Assembly (NCBI GenBank): GCA_050084985.1
Contig: JBITNC010000001.1
Span: 80,724,001-80,788,000 of the forward strand
DNA from: Nageia nagi
Lineage: Eukaryota; Pinophyta
Direction: 5' to 3'
DNA length: 64,000 bases
Part shown: piece by piece, positions 59,600-64,000 of the stretch
Layout of the letters: the number at the start of each line of letters is the position of its first letter
Numbering within the stretch: the first letter of the stretch is position 1
Position numbers and translations under genes: made by a program
Notes under the pieces: generated by a model
What the model saw: only the letters and a program-made list of their open reading frames with translations
Database searches by the model: none
What the model was told of the DNA's origin: nothing

Positions 59600-59880
59600 A
59601 TTGCCATTTGCCACAATCTATAATATAAACAAACAAGTTGTCAAGTATGAGACATTGTTTACAAGTTTACAATTGTTACAAACTTACAAACAAGCATACT
59701 GTTACAAGTTTACAATTGTTACAACTTACAAACAAACATATTGTTACAAATTTACAAACATGCTTTTACACTTACAACTACAAGCATACGGTTACAAGTT
59801 TATAAAATACAAATAAACATACTATTACAAGTTTACATTGTTACAAGCTTATAAATGTTACAAGTTTACAAATACTCTCA
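59600..59880 (+). repeat. degenerate GTTACAAGTTTACAA tandem repeat
   Basis: About a dozen variants of ACAAGTTTACAATTGTTAC in 280 bp. The open frame across it (59601-59816, Tyr/Lys/Thr-rich) follows from the repeat. Confidence 0.65.
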
Positions 59881-60478
59881 TATATAATATATGTCTATGA
59901 TAATGAAATATGATTTGAATTTCTGAATTTCACATGTTTGACAATTTGATTATATTTGCATTTTGATTTTAATGATTAATTAAAATTTCATAAGAAAATT
60001 TAAAAATAAATTTTTTTAATACTTTTTATATGTATTTATAATTTTATTATATTTTAATATTGCTGTACCCCAGCCATACCTAAAATTGGCCCAAGCCGTA
60101 CCAGACTTGGGGATGTGTCCTACCGTACCGCGCTGTCCTCATCCCGAAAACTTCGTGGAACATACACTAGAATGGAAAACTATAAATTAGAAGAGTCGAT
60201 AGTACAAGTACATGCCAAAAAACTATAGTAGTACACTTGCATGAAATGGAATCAGAATATTTTTTAATAGTAATACAATTGAATTTCATTGTTTAATATT
60301 ATAATTTTTATATTTTTAATGTTTTGGAATAAAAATATTCCTTTAATAGGTTATGATTATTTCAAATTTGTAATTTAATTTTTATTTTTTTTGAAAAATT
60401 GTTATGGAAAATAAGTATAGAATGTTCTTAAATTTCTTTAGTGAAAAGTATTCTAAAATATTTTTATTGGATTTAAAA

Positions 60479-60639
60479 CTAGCTTAGATATCTTAAAGAT
60501 ATATATTTAAAAATGCCGAGAGGTATCAATCTCGAGGTGTTTATCTTAGAAATCACTCTTCCAAGAAAAGGAGATAGATGCCTCGAGATTGATACCTCTT
60601 GGCATTTTTAGATATATGTCTGTAAGATATCTAAGCTAG
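60479..60639. repeat. long imperfect foldback, 67-bp arms and 27-nt loop
   Basis: The left arm 60479-60545 and right arm 60573-60639 are about 90% complementary by eye. Both outer ends read CTAGCTTAGATATCTTA and its complement. The central block AGAGGTATCAATCTCGAGG pairs with at most one G-T-type mismatch. The size and loop suit a miniature inverted-repeat element or a plant microRNA-type precursor. Confidence 0.82.
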
Positions 60640-61687
60640 GATGGTTGGATACAATTTCCCAAATTAAAAATTCAAAGTGGCTGCTAAATTACACTTTATT
60701 GTAACAATCCTTTGTTATATCATGCTTCTATAGAGTTTTTGAATGCATATAAGGTCATGTAACCTAAATCTCCTAAGGTGTCTCCCCTCATTGACTGAGC
60801 ATCACATGGACCACCTTTTAAAAATTAAGAGTAATACAGTGTGACAACATAGCACCAAACTCAGACAAGGCTGGATTGGTAAGCTGAATTTGAGTAACTT
60901 TATGAATTGCATAAGACATATGATATGATTCTTCAACAAGATCTGTATCATTAATTAAGAATGTTTGCATTTAAAATCAATTATGTATAGTCATATATTT
61001 TATCCTTATCTAATGCATTAAGAAATTGCATTATACAGATTGATTATTTGACCCATAGTTTGCACAATTCATAACACTTATGCTGCCATGCCTACTGCTT
61101 AATTGCATGGTTGAACAACATTTACATAATTAAAAAAGGATGAAAACTTCATGAATTACGCTTCTCCAGAAAGCAAACAAATGCGGTTAAGCATTCTAAC
61201 ATACATGGGACAGAGGAACTCAATGTGGAGAAACACTCTTGGGGAAGAAAGCTTCGTGAGGTGGTTGGAAATTGTAATTTAGTCGAAGCTTGGCTAGTGA
61301 TGCATGTGAAATGAGCATAGTGCTAATTAATCTTTCAAACGTGAGAAGGATATTGCTTCTCAGGGTTGATCTTCTCAAATTGATGGAAATGTTTTGAACT
61401 GAAAGGTACCGTGGCTTTAAAATTTAGCATTAAAAAGTCACATGTTTTCCGTCTTGACCTGACATTCATTACTTGAGACTCGGCATGTTTATCATATGTT
61501 CAAATATTGTAACATTCTTCTCACCTGAAGTAATATAAGATGCATTTTTTAAAAGCGATGTATTAAGGGTCATTAACCAGAGTTTGCAAGAGAAAGGAAG
61601 GGGAAAAGTTATCCAGAAGTTTTGGAGGATTACGAGGGTACTTAAAAGTTAAAAATAATCTTAAACGATGACATATAATAATATTTT
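60640..61687. other. unassigned DNA
   Basis: No frame or repeat of note between the foldback and the LINE. Confidence 0.45.
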
Positions 61688-62640
61688 AGCAGCTCCACTG
61701 GTATGAGACAACATGATTCCATTTCACCAGCGCTGTTTATTATTATGGCGAAGGCCCTCGGGGAAGATCTAATACTGAAGCAAGGAGACGGATGCAAATC
61801 ACAGGCCTTTAGATAAGTAGTAAATTGTCCAACCGTACACATATACAATTTGTTGATGATACTTTTCTTCTAGGAAAGGCATCAATAGATGAAGCAAATG
61901 CCTTGAAACAAATTCTGGATCGATTCGAAGGGGCATCTTCCCAATCTATCAACTATGAGAAGACTGGATATACTTCATGAATACCCCTGTGATGAGGCAG
62001 AACAGAATTAAAAATATCATCAGCTGTAACACGGATAATCTGCCATCCTCATATCTGGGTTTACCCCTTTTTGAAGGTCAGTCCAAATCATCCCACTGGG
62101 GCATAGTTGTAGAGAGACTCCATAGGAAAATAGCATCATGGAAAAGCAATTTCCCAAGTCAAGCAGGGAAAATAAAGCTTATTCAATCAACCCTTCAAAG
62201 TTTTCCAATCTATATGCTATCCATGTTCAAAATATCAGCCAAAGTGGAGGATAAACTTGAGACTATCTGCAGAAATTTCTTATGGAATGGCATTGAAGAA
62301 AGAAAAAGATATCATCTATTGAATTGGGAAACAGTCTGTCTTCCTAAGTCTTATGGTGGATTCAAGTCTCAAGAATTTCAGGATACTCAACAAAGCACTG
62401 GCAGCAAATTTAGTATGGAGATTAGCTAATGTAAATGAAGAGCTGTGGGTGAAGGTCATGAGATCTAAATACCTTCAGAATAAGGAGTCGACTTCCATAC
62501 TTAGAGATAATAACATAGTCGGAAGCTCAACTGTTTGGAATTATATGCAAGAGGAAATCAATTCTATCAAGAACAAGATTCACTGGAAGGTAGGGAATGG
62601 CACCAGAATTGACTTCTGAGAGGATAAATGGCATGGTTTA
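61688..62640 (+). pseudogene. 5'-truncated LINE reverse transcriptase (L1 type)
   Basis: Plus-strand frames in order: GMRQHDSISPALFIIMAKAL (RT motif GLRQGDxLSPxLF), IQFVDDTFLLG (catalytic F-x-D-D, intact), SINYEKTGYTS then a stop, SSYLGLPLFEGQSKS (thumb), RKIASWKSNFPSQAGKIKLI, FPIYMLSMFKISAKVED, FLWNGIEERKRYHLLNWETV, then a frame change and NKALAANLVWRLANVNEELW, KVGNGTRIDF, TGA (normally Trp), EDKWHG, which is the zinc-binding reverse-transcriptase tail. The endonuclease and the first RT motifs are missing, as in typical 5' truncation. Several stops and shifts make it inactive. Confidence 0.88.
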
Positions 62641-62661
62641 GGACTCCTTAACAACCATCAG

Positions 62662-63300
62662 ACCAATCGGATGTTTCCTTTCAATGATGAGATCTCCTCT
62701 TCAACTTAGCTCAATTCTTCATTGGGCTGTTTAATATCTTCGATGGACAGCCTTACCAACTCCTGATAAATTGCAATGTTGATGACTCAGAGGTGGAGTA
62801 TGGATGGATGTGTCTTAAATTCTTAAAATCTGCTTCCATATTTGCTGTACACTTTGATCTTTTGAGCAGGCCCCTTGAGGTGCTGCATCACAAGCCATGA
62901 TTTGTTTTTGTTGGATCTGATTTTTTATTCAAACTGATCTGATGTTTCCTTTGAATCATGGGATTTCTTCCTTGAATGGGCTCAATTTTTCATTGGGCTG
63001 TGGAGAATCTTCCATGGATAGCCTTATCAACTCTTGATATGTTGCAGTGTGGATGACTCAGAGCTGGTGTATGTATGGATGTGTTTTAAACACTTGTTCC
63101 TTATTTTGCTGAATGCTTTGATCTTTTAAGCAGGCCCTTTGCTTTTGTTTTTGTTGGATCTGATTTTTCATTCAAACCAATCTGATATTTTTCTTCAATG
63201 ATGGGATTTCCAACTTGAAGGGGCTCAATTCTTCATTGGGCTATATAGAATCCTTCATGGACAGCCTTATCAATTCCTTATGTTGTATGGACAAAATTAT
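62662..63300 (+). repeat. tandem array (about 2.5 copies) derived from LINE sequence
   Basis: Units at 62662-62932 (271 bp), 62933-63175 (243 bp) and 63176-63300 (partial) share GATGTTTCCTTT(C/G)AAT, GCTCAATT(C/T)TTCATTGGGCT, TGATCTTTT(G/A)AGCAGGCC and GTTTTTGTTGGATCTGA. The first unit starts within the LINE coding end (HQTNRMFPFND), so the array grew from the LINE itself. The copies are well diverged, so it is not recent. Confidence 0.75.
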
Positions 63301-64000
63301 CAACTCCTGATGCCGCAAGCCTCATCATCTTCTTAGTGGTTTGGACTCTTGTTAAGCAAGATTTAACCCTATTATAAAAGATAAGTTTTTGTTGTCCAGA
63401 CAGATTTATCAACTTCTTAATAGTGGTGTGAGGTTTTTCTAACGTTCTTACATTTCATATGTAGTATTTGATACATTTTGCCAAGAGAATCTGCGCATGT
63501 TTGTCATAGAAGATATGAAAGGAAAGCGAATATGAATATATTGAATTAACTGCAAGAGAAAATGAAAAAATGTAATGATCAGGATGGAGTTGTATACCAG
63601 AAGCAGTTGAAAGTTTGAAACAGGATTGAGAATTGGAGATTGATATAATGAAGATCATGAAGAACGTAATTGAAGACCCACAGAATTGCAAGTCAGAGAA
63701 TACTTGCATGTCTCAAAGCGAAAGACTTGGTATTAATAAGTTATGGTTAACTATACTGTGAGGGTACAATTCAACACTAATAGGCTTCTCTGTGTAAGTG
63801 CTTGTTGGCATTCATACTGTGCTTTTAAACTATTATGAACTTCTGATGTCAGCCTTGGAGATGAGGCAGTGACCGCCCTTTAATAGCATTGTTGATTGGA
63901 TGAGATCAAGGCCAGTTTGGGTTCTTTTAGTGGAACTTATGCCACCGTTTGATGATTATTCAAAACTAATAGGGCCCATTTCCAGGAAGCACTTTGAAAG
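63301..64000. other. unassigned DNA at right edge
   Basis: No supportable gene. TATCAACT(C/T)CT words at about 63298 and 63407 echo the array, so some of this may be decayed LINE 3' sequence. Confidence 0.4.

Larger units (their letters stand above)
59165..60175. repeat. repeat unit with GC-rich ends and AT-rich centre
   Basis: Both ends are GC-rich and partly inverted: TGTTCCATGGGGATG at 59171, and on the minus strand TGTTCCACGAAG...CGGGATG ending at 60163. The left end carries two hairpins built on GGGGACG/CGTCCCC. The centre (59600-59880) is a degenerate tandem of GTTACAAGTTTACAA units. I suspect a transposon remnant with imperfect inverted termini; the class is unknown. Confidence 0.35.

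Overview
This window looks like intergenic or giant-intron DNA from a large, repeat-rich land-plant genome. A conifer or other gymnosperm is my best guess, but that is inference. It holds nested LTR retrotransposons, decayed LINEs, plant class III peroxidase and plant-type pentatricopeptide repeat (PPR) pieces, one possible host first exon, and no complete host gene. No rRNA, tRNA or CRISPR was seen.

Layout. 1-8064: two members (A and B) of one Ty1/Copia family, both on the minus strand. The 5' LTR of A sits inside the gag of B, so A is nested in B. 8065-16266: two LINE ORF1 remnants. The second is an internally deleted LINE with a 14-bp target duplication, and it is interrupted by a small Copia element (D, 11911-16083, plus strand, TGAAT duplication). 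16267-23209: AT-rich DNA with SINE-like units, a perfect 32-bp-arm foldback and a minisatellite. 23210-30810: element C, a structurally complete Copia member of the A/B family (GTATT duplication, LTRs differing at one base in 489) that lacks most of reverse transcriptase and all of RNase H. 30811-33970: AT-rich DNA and a decayed transposon ORF. 33971-40845: an old Ty3/Gypsy-type element with 1.5-kb LTRs, keeping only gag and protease traces. 40846-46950: a candidate host first exon (41652-41711) and a wrecked Copia polyprotein. 46951-52715: the right end of what I take to be a Tat/Ogre-like LTR element, with a roughly 1,100-codon reading frame antisense to the element, an array of about 12 hairpin-forming repeats, a polypurine tract and a 3' LTR. 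52716-64000: unassigned DNA, one peroxidase exon, a GC-hairpin repeat, a long foldback, and a 5'-truncated LINE reverse transcriptase followed by a tandem array.

The main biology is in the retrotransposon structure. Elements A, B and C share a leader of about 3 kb between primer-binding site and gag. In each, a fragment resembling a host PPR gene lies in that leader in sense orientation. The gag start is preceded by a good splice acceptor, with a matching donor about 457 nt upstream. Element C appears to have inserted very recently although it cannot encode its own reverse transcriptase, so it may have been mobilised in trans. Two unrelated elements (C and the Tat-like one) carry hairpin-forming tandem repeats just upstream of the 3' LTR. 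All comparisons were made by eye.
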